A stretch of DNA of 64,000 nucleotides from an uncultured Cocleimonas sp. (GTDB taxonomy: Bacteria > Pseudomonadota > Gammaproteobacteria > Thiotrichales > Thiotrichaceae): positions 62,001-126,000 of the forward strand of contig NZ_CANLZW010000011.1 in assembly GCF_947495625.1 (NCBI RefSeq), given 5' to 3'. Below are positions 26,773-36,098 of this stretch, piece by piece. A program made the translations under genes and the position numbers. The number at the start of each line of letters is the position of its first letter. Position 1 is the stretch's first letter. The notes beneath the pieces were generated by a model, which was not told the DNA's origin, did no database searches, and saw nothing but the letters and a program-made list of their open reading frames with translations.

Positions 26773-27759
26773 TTACTTAGCAAGACCAACAGCCTTCATC
26801 ACAACACCAAGTGACTCATCGCTTTTCTTCATCCAGCTTTTAAAGTCATCGCCCGCTTTATATGTCATTCCAAAGCCACGACCATCCATAAACTTTTTGA
26901 AATCATCTGAATGCCAAACTTTGTTCATTGCAGCACTTAGCACATCTGTTTCAGCTTTAGGTAAACCAGCTGGAGCAACAATACCGCGCCATGATGCCAT
27001 TTCCCACTCAGGACCACCCACTTCTTGCAAAGTAGGAACATCAGGGAAAGCAGCTAGACGCTCTGAAGACATAACGCCGATTGCTTTAACTTTACCTGCA
27101 GATAACAAACCAGATGCTTCTACGATTGAACAGGTAACCACATCAACCCCTTCAGCAACTAGCTCTTGAAGACCACCCGCAGAACCTTTAGAAGGAACCC
27201 ATGGAATTGCAGACTGATCTAAACCAGACTTGTTTAACATACCTGCAAGAGCAAGATGCCAGATACCACCTTGACCAGTACCCGAAGCTTTGTGCTTTCC
27301 TGAGCTAGCTTTAGCTGCGCCTATAACTTCACTTGCGTCTTTCCAGGGTGAATCAGCACGCACAATCACGCCAGCTGGGTCGGTATTGTAAAGCGCAATA
27401 GGTGTGTACTTTTCATATGTTAGATCGGTTAAACCTGCCCAATGCATCATGCCTGTTTCTACCGTTGCTACACCGATGGTATATCCGTCTGGTTTAGCAT
27501 TTGCAATCGCAGAGTGACCTACTACTCCACCACCACCTGTGCGGTTAACTACATTAACAGGCTTGCCTAACTCTTTTTGTAACAAACTACCAATAATACG
27601 ACCTGTTGCATCAGTTCCACCACCCGCTCCCCAAGGAACGATTAACGTAATTGGACGTTCTGGGTAATTTGCCATAGCAGGCGCTGTAATAGCTGCCAAT
27701 AAGGTTGTCGCGGCTACGATACATGCTGTTGCGCGAATGATTTTATTAAATGATTTCAT
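26773..27759 (-). CDS. tctC: Tripartite tricarboxylate transporter binding protein TctC (system 2)
   Basis: A 328-residue periplasmic receptor. The signal peptide ends near residue 30 (TTLLAAITAPAMA-NYPERP). ITLIVPWGAGGGTDATGR and GGGVVGHSAIANAKPDGYTI are the two ligand loops of the family. It is the promoter-proximal gene of its operon and is divergent from kduD. The intergenic region contains four phased TTACAA sites, so it probably belongs to the uronate regulon. Confidence 0.92.
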   Translation of the reverse strand: MKSFNKIIRATACIVAATTLLAAITAPAMANYPERPITLIVPWGAGGGTDATGRIIGSLLQKELGKPVNVVNRTGGGGVVGHSAIANAKPDGYTIGVATVETGMMHWAGLTDLTYEKYTPIALYNTDPAGVIVRADSPWKDASEVIGAAKASSGKHKASGTGQGGIWHLALAGMLNKSGLDQSAIPWVPSKGSAGGLQELVAEGVDVVTCSIVEASGLLSAGKVKAIGVMSSERLAAFPDVPTLQEVGGPEWEMASWRGIVAPAGLPKAETDVLSAAMNKVWHSDDFKKFMDGRGFGMTYKAGDDFKSWMKKSDESLGVVMKAVGLAK

Positions 27760-27789
27760 GAATATTCCTCCGGTGGTTTTCTATTATAA

Positions 27790-27828
27790 TTACAAACAAT
27801 TTACAACTTATTTACAAATAATTACAAT
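27790..27828. promoter_or_regulatory. Phased TTACAA array, tctC/kduD promoter region
   Basis: TTACAA begins at 27790, 27801, 27812 and 27822, spacings 11, 11 and 10 bases, so all face one side of the helix. It lies 30-70 bases upstream of tctC and about 140-170 upstream of kduD. Similar arrays occur in the two other divergent promoter regions of the uronate island. The likely binder is the GntR/FCD protein encoded at 34349. Confidence 0.65.
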
Positions 27829-27963
27829 ATACTATTTATTGAGCTTTTACACCTATTAATAAGTTTTCAAACCATATAAAAATTAATCATTCAGCATTTT
27901 TTCATTAAAAAATGAATGACATTAGTGATAATAAAAACCTTCCAATACATGGAGAAGCAAACG

Positions 27964-28728
27964 ATGAAAACCACATTTGATTTAAGCGGACAAACTGCAC
28001 TAGTCACTGGATGTAAACGTGGAATAGGTAAAGCCATGGCAATAGCTCTGGCAGAAGCAGGTGCAAATATTATAGGTGTCAGTGCAAGTCTCGAGGCAGA
28101 AGGTAGTGATGTTGAACAAGCGGTTACAGCATTAGGGAGAACTTTTTCTGCCTATGCATGCGACTTCTCTGATCGCGAAGCACTTAAAGCGTTTGCCAAT
28201 CAAATCAAATCGGATGGTCATGAGCCGGATATTTTAGTGAACAATGCAGGTACCATAAAAAGAGCACCGGCAACTGAGCATGAAGATGATATTTGGGACG
28301 AGGTATTAGAAGTGAATCTCTCCGCTCAATTTGTACTGAGTCGTGAAATTGGCCGAGACATGATCAAACGAGGTCATGGCAAGATCATTTTCACCGCGTC
28401 TCTACTGACTTTCCAGGGTGGCATCACTGTTCCTGGCTATGCGGCATCAAAAGGAGGGATTGGCCAATTAACCAAAGCTCTGGCGAATGAGTGGGCATCA
28501 AAAGGCATAAATGTGAATGCCATTGCACCGGGTTATATCGCTACTGATAACACACAAGCATTACAGGATGATTCCGAACGCTCTAAATCTATTCTAGAAC
28601 GTATTCCTGCAGGACGGTGGGGAAAGCCTGAAGATTTCGCAGGGCCTATTGTTTTCCTTGCTTCGTCAGCATCAAATTATGTTCATGGAACAATTTTGAC
28701 CGTAGACGGTGGCTGGATGGGACGTTAA
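27964..28728 (+). CDS. kduD: 2-dehydro-3-deoxy-D-gluconate 5-dehydrogenase-like SDR
   Basis: About 254 residues from ATG 27964, which has GGAGAAG upstream; a non-ATG extension to 27916 has none. It is a classical SDR: VTGCKRGIGKAMA (cofactor loop), NNAGTIKRAP, catalytic S in FTASLLTFQGG, and YAASK (Y and K). PGYIATDNTQAL and SNYVHGTILTVDGGWMGR closely fit KduD. The enzyme interconverts 2-keto-3-deoxygluconate and 2,5-diketo-3-deoxygluconate in catabolism of unsaturated uronates. It is divergent from tctC system 2. Confidence 0.88.
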   Translation: MKTTFDLSGQTALVTGCKRGIGKAMAIALAEAGANIIGVSASLEAEGSDVEQAVTALGRTFSAYACDFSDREALKAFANQIKSDGHEPDILVNNAGTIKRAPATEHEDDIWDEVLEVNLSAQFVLSREIGRDMIKRGHGKIIFTASLLTFQGGITVPGYAASKGGIGQLTKALANEWASKGINVNAIAPGYIATDNTQALQDDSERSKSILERIPAGRWGKPEDFAGPIVFLASSASNYVHGTILTVDGGWMGR

Positions 28729-28772
28729 CCCACAATTAAAGTTTGAGGCGAACAGGGACTAAACTTATCAAC

Positions 28773-29684
28773 CTAAGTTGCCCCATCCCGCTTTACTTTG
28801 ATTTTTAAACGTCTTTCACGGTACCAGATAATAAGTCCTGAGATAATAATAACGAGCGCGCCCAGAATGGTAAATTCATCAGGCACTTCATCATAAAATA
28901 TGAAGCCTAAAATGGTCATATAGATAATAAAACTATAAGAATAAGGCATCAAAACAGAAGCCTCTGCATGCTTATGCGCACGAGTCAGCAACTCGTGCCC
29001 TGCCCATGAAGCAAAACCCACCCATGTCATCAACATCAACGCTTTCAAGGTAACCGGCTGCCATAACCATATAGCAAAGGGCAGAAAAGTAAGCGTACCG
29101 ACTAAACCGGTAAAAAACTGCAACACATGAGGTCGTACTTTAGCCGCAAGCTTTCGAGTGATAATCGAATAAATAGCCATTGCTATTGCAGCAAACAGGA
29201 CCAGAAAAGATGCCCAATGAAAGCTCTCATTGAAAGGAGATACAATAATAACAACGCCAACAAAACCCATAAAAATAGCGAACCAACGCCAAGGCCCAAC
29301 ACGCTCACCTAAAATAGGCCCTGAGATCAAACTAACAAAAATAGGAACCGTAAACAGAATGGCTGAATACATACTCAAGGTTAAATACTTCAGCGAGTAA
29401 AAAACACAGGCTGTAACACTAGCCAGCATTGCACCACGAAAGACTAACAGCCAAAAGTGATCTTTAATCTCATTTTTATCAAACCCTCGAAACGAAATTT
29501 CAGTAGCGCCAATCGCCAATTGAAAACCATAGCGAATAAACGCCAACTGAAAAGCCGGATACCCTAATAACACCAACCACTTGGTTGTTCCATCCGTCAA
29601 AGAAAAGAACAAATAGGCTATTAATATTAATAAAATACCGAAATTAACTCTATCCGGTATTTGCGGCGCTGAAACAACTTTCAT
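28773..29684 (-). CDS. EamA/DMT-family permease
   Basis: A 303-residue membrane protein with ten hydrophobic helices in two EamA repeats (first ILLILIAYLFFSLTDGTTKW; second from about residue 150, LVLFAAIAMAIYSIITRKLA). DMT permeases export or import small metabolites; specificity cannot be read. Its start overlaps the stop of the dehydrogenase gene by one base (TAATG), so the two are translationally coupled. Confidence 0.85.
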   Translation of the reverse strand: MKVVSAPQIPDRVNFGILLILIAYLFFSLTDGTTKWLVLLGYPAFQLAFIRYGFQLAIGATEISFRGFDKNEIKDHFWLLVFRGAMLASVTACVFYSLKYLTLSMYSAILFTVPIFVSLISGPILGERVGPWRWFAIFMGFVGVVIIVSPFNESFHWASFLVLFAAIAMAIYSIITRKLAAKVRPHVLQFFTGLVGTLTFLPFAIWLWQPVTLKALMLMTWVGFASWAGHELLTRAHKHAEASVLMPYSYSFIIYMTILGFIFYDEVPDEFTILGALVIIISGLIIWYRERRLKIKVKRDGAT

Positions 29685-30586
29685 TACTTTTTATCACTCG
29701 AATTAGCAAATGAGGTCTGATAAAAATCGACCATCTTTGGCACCAGATCTTCTCCCTGACCATTATCTATCGCTGCTTGCAAAGCAGCCAAAGATGAAGG
29801 TGCAATTGCCGGCGTGACACCTGCATCTTCTGCCATCTTTTTATAATAACCGACATCTTTTGCCGCATTTTTTATAGAAAACTCTAATACTTCGGGATTT
29901 CCATCCACAGCATAGGCTTTGATGAAATCCATGATGCCGGAATTTGCAGGCCCGACTGACAGAACATCATAGACCGTCTGACGAGGAATTTTAGCAACAT
30001 CTGACAAGGCAAAAACTTCTGAGACCATATTTGCAGTTGTCATTGCGATGAAATTATTAAACAGCTTTATAGTGTGACCTGCGCCAGATCCGCCTAGATA
30101 GAAGACGTTTTCTCCCACTTCCTGCAACACTGGCTTAACCCGCTTAAACGCATCTTCATTGCCTGCCGTCATGATATTCAGCAAACCCTGTTTCGCATGA
30201 GCAGGGGTACGACCAAGTGGCGCATCTAGATAGTCTCCTCCAGCGGCCGCAACTTCTGCAGCTAACGTTCGAGTACTTTCAGGCAAAGAGGTACCAAAAT
30301 CTATGACGATAGCACCTGATTTTAATCCGGCGATAACACCTTCATCCCCTCGCATACGACTTTCGACTTGTTCACTGGTTCCCATACATAGCATCACCAC
30401 ATCAGAATTTTCTGCTACTTCACGCGCACTGAATACTTCAGTTGCACCACGTGAAACCGCTGCATCAACATTGGTACGCGAGTGATTTGCCATAACAACG
30501 AGCGCATAACCTTTTTCTTGAAATCGCTCTACCATTGCTGATCCCATCAAGCCTAAGCCGATGAATCCTATTACAGGTTTTGTCAT
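29684..30586 (-). CDS. Beta-hydroxyacid dehydrogenase, GarR/tartronate semialdehyde reductase-like
   Basis: A 300-residue NAD(P)-dependent enzyme. GFIGLGLMGSAMVERFQEKG at the start is the cofactor motif, DAPLGRTPAHAKQGLLNIM (near 120) is the substrate region and GAGHTIKLFNNFIAM carries the catalytic lysine near 170. The family includes 3-hydroxyisobutyrate dehydrogenase and tartronate semialdehyde reductase. Next to uronate genes, a GarR-like role in glycerate formation or succinic-semialdehyde-type reduction is plausible. It is the first gene of a two-gene operon with the EamA permease. Confidence 0.87.
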   Translation of the reverse strand: MTKPVIGFIGLGLMGSAMVERFQEKGYALVVMANHSRTNVDAAVSRGATEVFSAREVAENSDVVMLCMGTSEQVESRMRGDEGVIAGLKSGAIVIDFGTSLPESTRTLAAEVAAAGGDYLDAPLGRTPAHAKQGLLNIMTAGNEDAFKRVKPVLQEVGENVFYLGGSGAGHTIKLFNNFIAMTTANMVSEVFALSDVAKIPRQTVYDVLSVGPANSGIMDFIKAYAVDGNPEVLEFSIKNAAKDVGYYKKMAEDAGVTPAIAPSSLAALQAAIDNGQGEDLVPKMVDFYQTSFANSSDKK

Positions 30587-30719
30587 ATTTTTTGCCTCTA
30601 TTTGCCTCTAAATAATAATTAGCGTTTCATGATAGTTTTTATGATCAGCGTTTCTTACGACCAATGTTTAAAAGTGAATGTTTGGTGAAGAATGCATTAT
30701 TAATCCTCAAATAACGATT

Positions 30720-30752
30720 AAAGGTCACCCCCCTACTTTTAGCCCCTTTTTC
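30720..30752 (+). repeat. Dispersed element, copy 7
   Basis: AAAGGTCACCCCCCTACTTT then TAGCCCC and a five-T tract. It is between minus-strand genes and on the opposite strand to both. Confidence 0.85.
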
Positions 30753-30960
30753 GTTTTTAGACTTTAAAAACTATGAATAACAGACAGCCGAATTCATTAA
30801 TGATACGGATCGAATTTATTGGGATAACCTAAATACACTTGAGAATTAATCAAAAATTGGAATAGCGAGATAATTTCTTCATCTCTTTTCATCTAACATT
30901 CATTAAACAGTCTGATCTAACCACACAAATGTAGAATCTGTGCTTAAGAAATAATCCAAA

Positions 30961-30992
30961 CACACCCCCCTACTTATAGGGGGGGTTTATAA
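30961..30992 (+). repeat. Dispersed element, copy 8, with full C-run/G-run hairpin
   Basis: CACACCCCCCTACTTATAGG followed by five more Gs. CCCCCCTA (30965-30972) pairs perfectly with TAGGGGGG (30977-30984) around a CTTA loop. Most copies keep only the inner CCTA/TAGG part of this stem. Confidence 0.85.
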
Positions 30993-31041
30993 AAATGGTT
31001 TTTGAGTTATTTTCGCCAAACTTTCTTGATTAATTAAACGG

Positions 31042-32352
31042 CTATTTAATCGAGCCGGGCATCAGTTGATTCGGCAACCATAGTGCTATCTCTGGAAATA
31101 AGATGATCAACAATAAGATAAGCAACATTGGAATTAAAATGATAACCACTTCCTTAAGGACCTTCACAACATTCATTCCACCAATGGAGGCAGATATCAG
31201 CAGACAGAGACCATAAGGCGGCGTCACCAAACCAAAGGCAAGCGATATGATACCTATAATCGCAAATACAATCGGTGATATATCAGCTTGAAGAGCGACA
31301 GGTAAAAGAACAGTACCGAGAATGATGATGGTTGGAATGGCATCAATAAATAAACCAAAGAACAAAAAGAGGAATGCAATGACCAAGGATGTACCGATTG
31401 TCCCAAGCTCCATATTTGTCATTACTGAAATAATAAGACGTGGCACATTATAATAAGCGAGCAACCAACCAAAAACGGATGCCGTACCTATCGCAAATAA
31501 AGAAATTGATGCGAATCGCCCAGTATCATAAAGGATTGTGCCTACTTCACGTGGTGAAACCGTTCTGTATACCACCATACCTAAAAACAGAGAGTAGAAG
31601 GCTGCAATAATGGCACTTTCGGTTGGTGTAACGATACCCGCAACGATTCCATAAATAACAAAGACCGGCGTTAGCATGGCTAATGCTGCCCCCTTAAATG
31701 CTTTAAAGGCCGTACCAAAAGTTGGCTTCATCGCGATAGGGTAATTGTAAACTTTGGCGTAACCATAAACTGTCGCCATCAAAGCGAAACCAATCATTAA
31801 ACCGGGAATAGCACCTGCCAAAAACAGTGCACCGACAGAAACCTGCATCACTCCACCCCAAACAATCATCAGAATACTAGGGGGAATGATTACACCCATC
31901 ACCGATGAACAGGCAGTAATTGCAATCGCAAAACGGGGGTCGTAACCCTCTTTGACCATTGAAGGAATGAGAATTTTTCCACAGCCTGCAGCATCCGCAG
32001 TCGAAGAGCCAGATATACCTGCGAACAACATCGAAACAGCCACATTTACATGCCCCAAACCACCGGGCATCCACCCTGTTAAAACTCTGGCTAGATCAAT
32101 TAATTTATCAGTGATTTTACCCGAGTTCATTAAATTAGCGGCCAGTAAAAAGAAGGGTACGGCTAACAGAATAAATGAGTTATACGACTGAAACATACGG
32201 TCGATAATTATGAATGGGGTCAGCCTGATATCAAGCAGCACCACCGGAATGGTTGCGATACCCAATGCAAAAGCAACGGGTACACGAAGGATGACTAGTA
32301 ATAAAAAACCGCCAACTAATAAGGCACATGCTACGCCAGTAGTAAGAATCAT
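31042..32352 (-). CDS. dctM: TRAP transporter large permease DctM
   Basis: A 436-residue membrane protein with about 12 helices. Family marks are VPFFLLAANLMNSGKITDKL near 65, ISGSSTADAAGCGKILIPSM near 120 and VITACSSVMGVIIPPSILMI (written within limits as ITACSSVMGVIIPPSILM). It forms the TRAP translocation channel with DctQ, overlapping dctQ by one base. Position beside kdgK, uxuA and eda suggests import of a hexuronate or aldonate. Confidence 0.92.
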   Translation of the reverse strand: MILTTGVACALLVGGFLLLVILRVPVAFALGIATIPVVLLDIRLTPFIIIDRMFQSYNSFILLAVPFFLLAANLMNSGKITDKLIDLARVLTGWMPGGLGHVNVAVSMLFAGISGSSTADAAGCGKILIPSMVKEGYDPRFAIAITACSSVMGVIIPPSILMIVWGGVMQVSVGALFLAGAIPGLMIGFALMATVYGYAKVYNYPIAMKPTFGTAFKAFKGAALAMLTPVFVIYGIVAGIVTPTESAIIAAFYSLFLGMVVYRTVSPREVGTILYDTGRFASISLFAIGTASVFGWLLAYYNVPRLIISVMTNMELGTIGTSLVIAFLFLFFGLFIDAIPTIIILGTVLLPVALQADISPIVFAIIGIISLAFGLVTPPYGLCLLISASIGGMNVVKVLKEVVIILIPMLLILLLIILFPEIALWLPNQLMPGSIK

Positions 32353-32843
32353 TAGATTGCCCTTTTGTTAGCTTTGTATTGCTGAAAAGCTTCAGCAAAA
32401 CGGAATAAAGAAAAAACACCCCAGAGTAATCCTGCGAGTGGAACTGTAATGTGTGTGACCATTAGATTCGCATTCATCATTACAGAGTGTTGAATGCCGC
32501 CGAATTTTGCATAGTCGATGCCATACCAGGCAAATAGAAACCCAAACCCACCGACTAATACCAATACGATTGATTTCTGTATAAACAATATCAGTGGATT
32601 AGCACTATCTGGCAACACCTGAACGTCAAAATGTGTACCTTCCCATACGGCCAATACCGAACCGATCATAACCACCCAGACAAAGATAAAAGTGGCCAGC
32701 TCTTCAGTCCAAAGAAAAACAGGAATAATGCCGGTGTAACGAGCAATTACCTGCATTGCCACAGGAATCACTAGTGACCCCACCAATACCGCTAAAATAA
32801 TTCTTAGTCCGGTACAGAAAGCTTCTAAACTGCGTTTGATCAT
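32352..32843 (-). CDS. dctQ: TRAP transporter small permease DctQ
   Basis: A 163-residue protein with four hydrophobic helices. VFLWTEELATFIFVWVVMIG near residue 40 is the DctQ core and LPLAGLLWGVFSLFRF-like polarity marks the last helix. It stabilises DctM and contacts the binding protein. It is separated from dctP by 124 bases that hold a hairpin. Confidence 0.88.
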   Translation of the reverse strand: MIKRSLEAFCTGLRIILAVLVGSLVIPVAMQVIARYTGIIPVFLWTEELATFIFVWVVMIGSVLAVWEGTHFDVQVLPDSANPLILFIQKSIVLVLVGGFGFLFAWYGIDYAKFGGIQHSVMMNANLMVTHITVPLAGLLWGVFSLFRFAEAFQQYKANKRAI

Positions 32844-32883
32844 GATTGACCCTCAAAGGGCAGATGAGAATGAAAAATAGAAG

Positions 32884-32914
32884 CATCTCTAAGGTCGATA
32901 AAACCTCAGAGATG
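32884..32914 (-). promoter_or_regulatory. Intercistronic hairpin between dctP and dctQ
   Basis: Arms 32884-32895 (CATCTCTAAGGT) and 32903-32914 pair over 12 positions; the one non-Watson-Crick position becomes G-U in the minus-strand mRNA. A T-rich run follows on the minus strand. It is the third transporter operon here with a hairpin directly after the binding-protein gene. Confidence 0.7.
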
Positions 32915-32967
32915 TTCTAACTGATGCATCTAAAATTACTTATTTCTACTTTTTTAATAATTGTTAA

Positions 32968-33966
32968 TTACTTAGTTGCGCGAATTGCACCAAGTAATTC
33001 GGTTGCATTGATACCCGCTGCAAATTTATCCTGCACTGGCTTAACCATGTCTAGAAGCTTCTCACGACCTTCAAATTCAGAAACTTTGATCTGACTTGCG
33101 TCAACCATTTCTTTCAGCTTGATACCATCTTCACGTGACTCTAGCTCACGACCAAATGCACCCGCTTCTTTACCTGCTTTTTTGATTGCAACTTGTAGTT
33201 TTTCTGGAAGTTTACGGAAACTCTTACCACTAAATACGATAGGGCGTACAGTGATTGTATGAGAGGTTAAAGTAACGTTTGGCGCAACTTCGTAAAACTT
33301 TAAATTCTGGATACTGGCTGCTTCGTTCTCAAAACCGTTAATAACACCTGTTTGAATTGCATTGTAAACTTCGTTATAAGCGATAGCAGAAGGTGAAGCA
33401 CCGATAGCATCAAAAATCTGAGCTTGTATTGGAGCACCCATTACGCGCATCTTATGGCCTTCTAATTCCTTCATGTTCATAATTGGCTTGCTTGATAATA
33501 GGTTACGTGTTCCACCGCCAGCATAACCAACAATAACGATATCTGCTTTTTCAGATAACTCTTTCTCAAGAGGAGCAAGAATGTCGCTAGATAAAACAGT
33601 ATTCCAGTGATCTAAGTCACGAAACAAAAAAGGCATATCCATTAACGGAATAGATGGTGCAAATCTTGCCATATTCGAAGGTGCTAAAATGGTGTAGTCA
33701 ATTGCAACACCTTGATTTAAGAAAGTGACATAGTCCTTTTCTACACCCAACTCACCATTTAAACGTAAGTCAAACTTCACATCTCCGTCGTAATATTCAT
33801 TGACCAGATCAGCAAATTTAACCATTGTTTTAGTAAATGTATGCTTGTCATCGAACATACTGGCACCACGTAATGTCTGTGCAGAAACAGATGTAACGAT
33901 AGTTGAAAGTACCACGCCGACTAAAGCAGTTTTAAGAATTGTTTTTACTTGTTTTTTAAAAATCAT
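32968..33966 (-). CDS. dctP: TRAP transporter periplasmic binding protein DctP
   Basis: A 332-residue receptor with a signal peptide to about residue 29 (VVLSTIVTSVSA). HTFTKTMVKFADLVNEYYDG, the ligand-arginine region GHKMRVMGAPIQAQIFDAIG and the strand-exchange region NAIQTGVINGFENEAASI are typical. The conserved arginine in MRVMG would bind a substrate carboxylate. TRAP receptors with uronate neighbours usually bind hexuronates or aldonates. The operon promoter faces the GntR gene and carries phased TTGTAA sites. Confidence 0.92.
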   Translation of the reverse strand: MIFKKQVKTILKTALVGVVLSTIVTSVSAQTLRGASMFDDKHTFTKTMVKFADLVNEYYDGDVKFDLRLNGELGVEKDYVTFLNQGVAIDYTILAPSNMARFAPSIPLMDMPFLFRDLDHWNTVLSSDILAPLEKELSEKADIVIVGYAGGGTRNLLSSKPIMNMKELEGHKMRVMGAPIQAQIFDAIGASPSAIAYNEVYNAIQTGVINGFENEAASIQNLKFYEVAPNVTLTSHTITVRPIVFSGKSFRKLPEKLQVAIKKAGKEAGAFGRELESREDGIKLKEMVDASQIKVSEFEGREKLLDMVKPVQDKFAAGINATELLGAIRATK

Positions 33967-34050
33967 AATTTCTCCTTGGATGATTTGGACTAAATCAACA
34001 GTTAAAAAAACTCAACACCATTGATGTCTCAGCGTAACTATAGTAATAAT

Positions 34051-34098
34051 TTGTAAAATGTAAATAAATAATTTGTAATTAATTGTAAACAGTTGCAC
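34051..34098. promoter_or_regulatory. Phased TTGTAA array upstream of dctP
   Basis: TTGTAA begins at 34051, 34073 and 34083, with a degenerate TTGCAC at 34093. Spacings of 22, 10 and 10 bases keep the sites on one helix face; the missing site at about 34062 is replaced by AAATAA. The position, 85-130 bases upstream of dctP, suits a repressor or activator operator. Confidence 0.6.
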
Positions 34099-34287
34099 AT
34101 ACAAATTATAACGACCAAATATTTTCAACTTGAAAAATAGATATATTATTGATTTAAAAGTATTTAATTTGTTTTATATCGCGTTTTCAATGCAACATAC
34201 ATATAGCATTAAGTTCTAAGAGACACTATAAAACGCAATCGAAACCCGCATTTAGAACCAATAAATCCTTAATTTACACACTTTTAT

Positions 34288-34328
34288 TTACAAATATTTT
34301 ACAAATAACTATACTCATTGCTTTACAA
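34288..34328. promoter_or_regulatory. TTACAA sites upstream of gntR
   Basis: TTACAA begins at 34288 and 34299 (11 apart) and again at 34323, ending 20 bases before the gntR start. This would allow autoregulation. Confidence 0.5.
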
Positions 34329-34348
34329 CCTCATTTAAAGGCGAAAGT

Positions 34349-35083
34349 ATGAGTGAGCAATCATTAACTTTTAAAGACAGTTCTTTGTCTGATAGTGTTT
34401 ATGAAGAATTAATACAGCTGATCGTACAAGGTGAGTTTGGAATTGGAAAAAAGCTCCCTACAGAACATGTCCTCAGTGAAAGATTAAACGTTTCTCGCCC
34501 TATACTCAGACGAGCACTTAAGCAATTGCGCAATGATGATGTCATCGTTTCACGTCAGGGCTCAGGATCGTTTGTTAAAAGACGCCCGGAATTAGCCGTA
34601 CTTGATTTTGCTCCAATAGGTTCTATCGCAGACATTCAGCGAACATTTGAATTTAGAGCTGCAGTAGAAGGAGAAGCTGCATATCACTGCGCGATCAGAA
34701 GAACCGAAGAAGAACTTTTACAAATTCAAACAGCAATACAAATGCTCGACGACTGCATTAAAAATAATGAATTAGGTTCAGATGCTGACGTAGTATTTCA
34801 CGAAGCCATTTGCAGAGCCTCACACAATCATTACTTTACTGCTGCACGCAATTCAATGAAACCCAACATTTTAACGGGAATAAATTTAACCCGGAATTTA
34901 TCGCTACTTAAACCAAAAACACGATTAGAGTTGGTGCAACAAGAGCATTATCAAATTGTTGATGCTATCGAGCGCAAGGATGGACCAGCTGCTCGCGAAG
35001 CTATGCGAGCGCATATCGACAATGCTCGTATGCGAGTATTCGAAGGGAACCCATCCAATAAAAGTGTATTAGACGAAAATTAA
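34349..35083 (+). CDS. FadR-subfamily GntR regulator (FCD domain)
   Basis: A 244-residue regulator. The winged helix spans about residues 10-78 (GKKLPTEHVLSERLNVSRPI, then QGSGSFVKRR). The all-helical FCD domain follows, with metal/ligand residues in the DVVFHEAICRASHNHYF segment, EHYQIVDAIERKD and MRAHIDNAR (Asp and three His). It opens the plus-strand operon with kdgK (33-42 bases) and uxuA. It is the best candidate to bind the phased TTGTAA arrays, with a uronate or KDG-type effector. It resembles UxuR/ExuR-type control, but the specific name is not assigned. Confidence 0.9.
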   Translation: MSEQSLTFKDSSLSDSVYEELIQLIVQGEFGIGKKLPTEHVLSERLNVSRPILRRALKQLRNDDVIVSRQGSGSFVKRRPELAVLDFAPIGSIADIQRTFEFRAAVEGEAAYHCAIRRTEEELLQIQTAIQMLDDCIKNNELGSDADVVFHEAICRASHNHYFTAARNSMKPNILTGINLTRNLSLLKPKTRLELVQQEHYQIVDAIERKDGPAAREAMRAHIDNARMRVFEGNPSNKSVLDEN

Positions 35084-35125
35084 TGCGCAATAATTAATAC
35101 ACAACAATTTAAGAGATTGCTTTAT

Positions 35126-36040
35126 ATGAAGTCACTATTAGGTATCGGCGAATGTATGCTGGAACTGTCATCAGTCCAAGATAACCTCTGGCAACAAAAA
35201 TTTGCCGGAGACGTATTCAATACGCTTTGGTATGCGAAAGCACTCGCGTCAGAGGATATTTCCATTCGTTTTTTTACTGCGATTGGAGATGATCATAGCT
35301 CGGAAGAAATGATTACATTCATCAAAGGCTCTGGCGTTTTATGTGACAATATTCCAAGAATTAAAAATGGGGTTCCTGGCTTATATCGTATACATCTAGA
35401 TGGTGCAGAACGATCATTTAGTTACTGGCGCGACACTTCAGCGGCAAAGCAGATGATGAAGCAAGCTGAACTTCTTTGGGCGCAAGTAGCCGATGCCGAC
35501 ATCGTATATTTATCAGGGATTACCATGGCTATCTTGCCAGATGAAGACGCTGAAACGCTCATCGCTGGTTTACGTTCTGCGCTTAAACCTGATGCAATTA
35601 TTGCCTTCGACCCCAATATTCGTCCTCGTTTATGGGCAAGCGAAGAAAGAATGAAAGATGTCATTACGAGAACGGCTGCTATCTCAGATCTTATCCTTCC
35701 GAGTTTTGAAGATGAACAAGTCACCTTTGGTGATAAAACTCCAATGGAAACAGCAGAACGCTATCAAGCGCTTGGCGTTAAACAGATTGTTGTTAAGAAT
35801 GCAGAAAGTGAAACCTTATTTGTCGAAGGCGAGAAAGTTGAATACTTTCCTGTAAAAGAAATTGAAGGCATTACTGATACCACCGCTGCGGGCGACTCAT
35901 TTAATGGTGCCTATTTTGCTGAATACATGCGCTCAGGCGATATTGCAAAATCTATATCACTCGCTCAAAAATGTGCCGGTACTGTCATCTGTGAAAAGGG
36001 TGCTTTGATTCCTTTTGAGACTGTTCAGGCTAACGTTTGA
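35126..36040 (+). CDS. kdgK: 2-dehydro-3-deoxygluconokinase (PfkB family)
   Basis: About 304 residues from ATG 35126 with AAGAGA upstream; a TTG extension to 35117 is less likely. PfkB marks: N-terminal GECMLELSS and FAGDVFNTLWYAKALAS, and the C-terminal signature DTTAAGDSFNGAYFAEYM with catalytic Asp. The GDVFNTLWYA form is typical of KDG kinases. It phosphorylates 2-keto-3-deoxygluconate to KDPG, feeding the aldolase at 39506. It lies between gntR and uxuA in one operon. Confidence 0.9.
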   Translation: MKSLLGIGECMLELSSVQDNLWQQKFAGDVFNTLWYAKALASEDISIRFFTAIGDDHSSEEMITFIKGSGVLCDNIPRIKNGVPGLYRIHLDGAERSFSYWRDTSAAKQMMKQAELLWAQVADADIVYLSGITMAILPDEDAETLIAGLRSALKPDAIIAFDPNIRPRLWASEERMKDVITRTAAISDLILPSFEDEQVTFGDKTPMETAERYQALGVKQIVVKNAESETLFVEGEKVEYFPVKEIEGITDTTAAGDSFNGAYFAEYMRSGDIAKSISLAQKCAGTVICEKGALIPFETVQANV

Positions 36041-36098
36041 ATCACACTCTACATAACTATTTATAAGACTCTATACACAACTTAAGACAAGGCAAAAC

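Larger units (their letters stand above)
30587..31041. other. 455-base intergenic region with two dispersed elements
   Basis: Lies between two minus-strand operons. It holds elements at 30720-30752 and 30961-30992 and a short direct duplication TTTGCCTCTA at 30591-30610. No ORF or structured RNA is evident otherwise. Confidence 0.6.
33967..34348. other. 382-base divergent promoter region (dctP / gntR)
   Basis: AT-rich, no ORF. It contains phased TTGTAA sites on the dctP side (34051-34098) and TTACAA sites on the gntR side (34288-34328). Confidence 0.6.
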
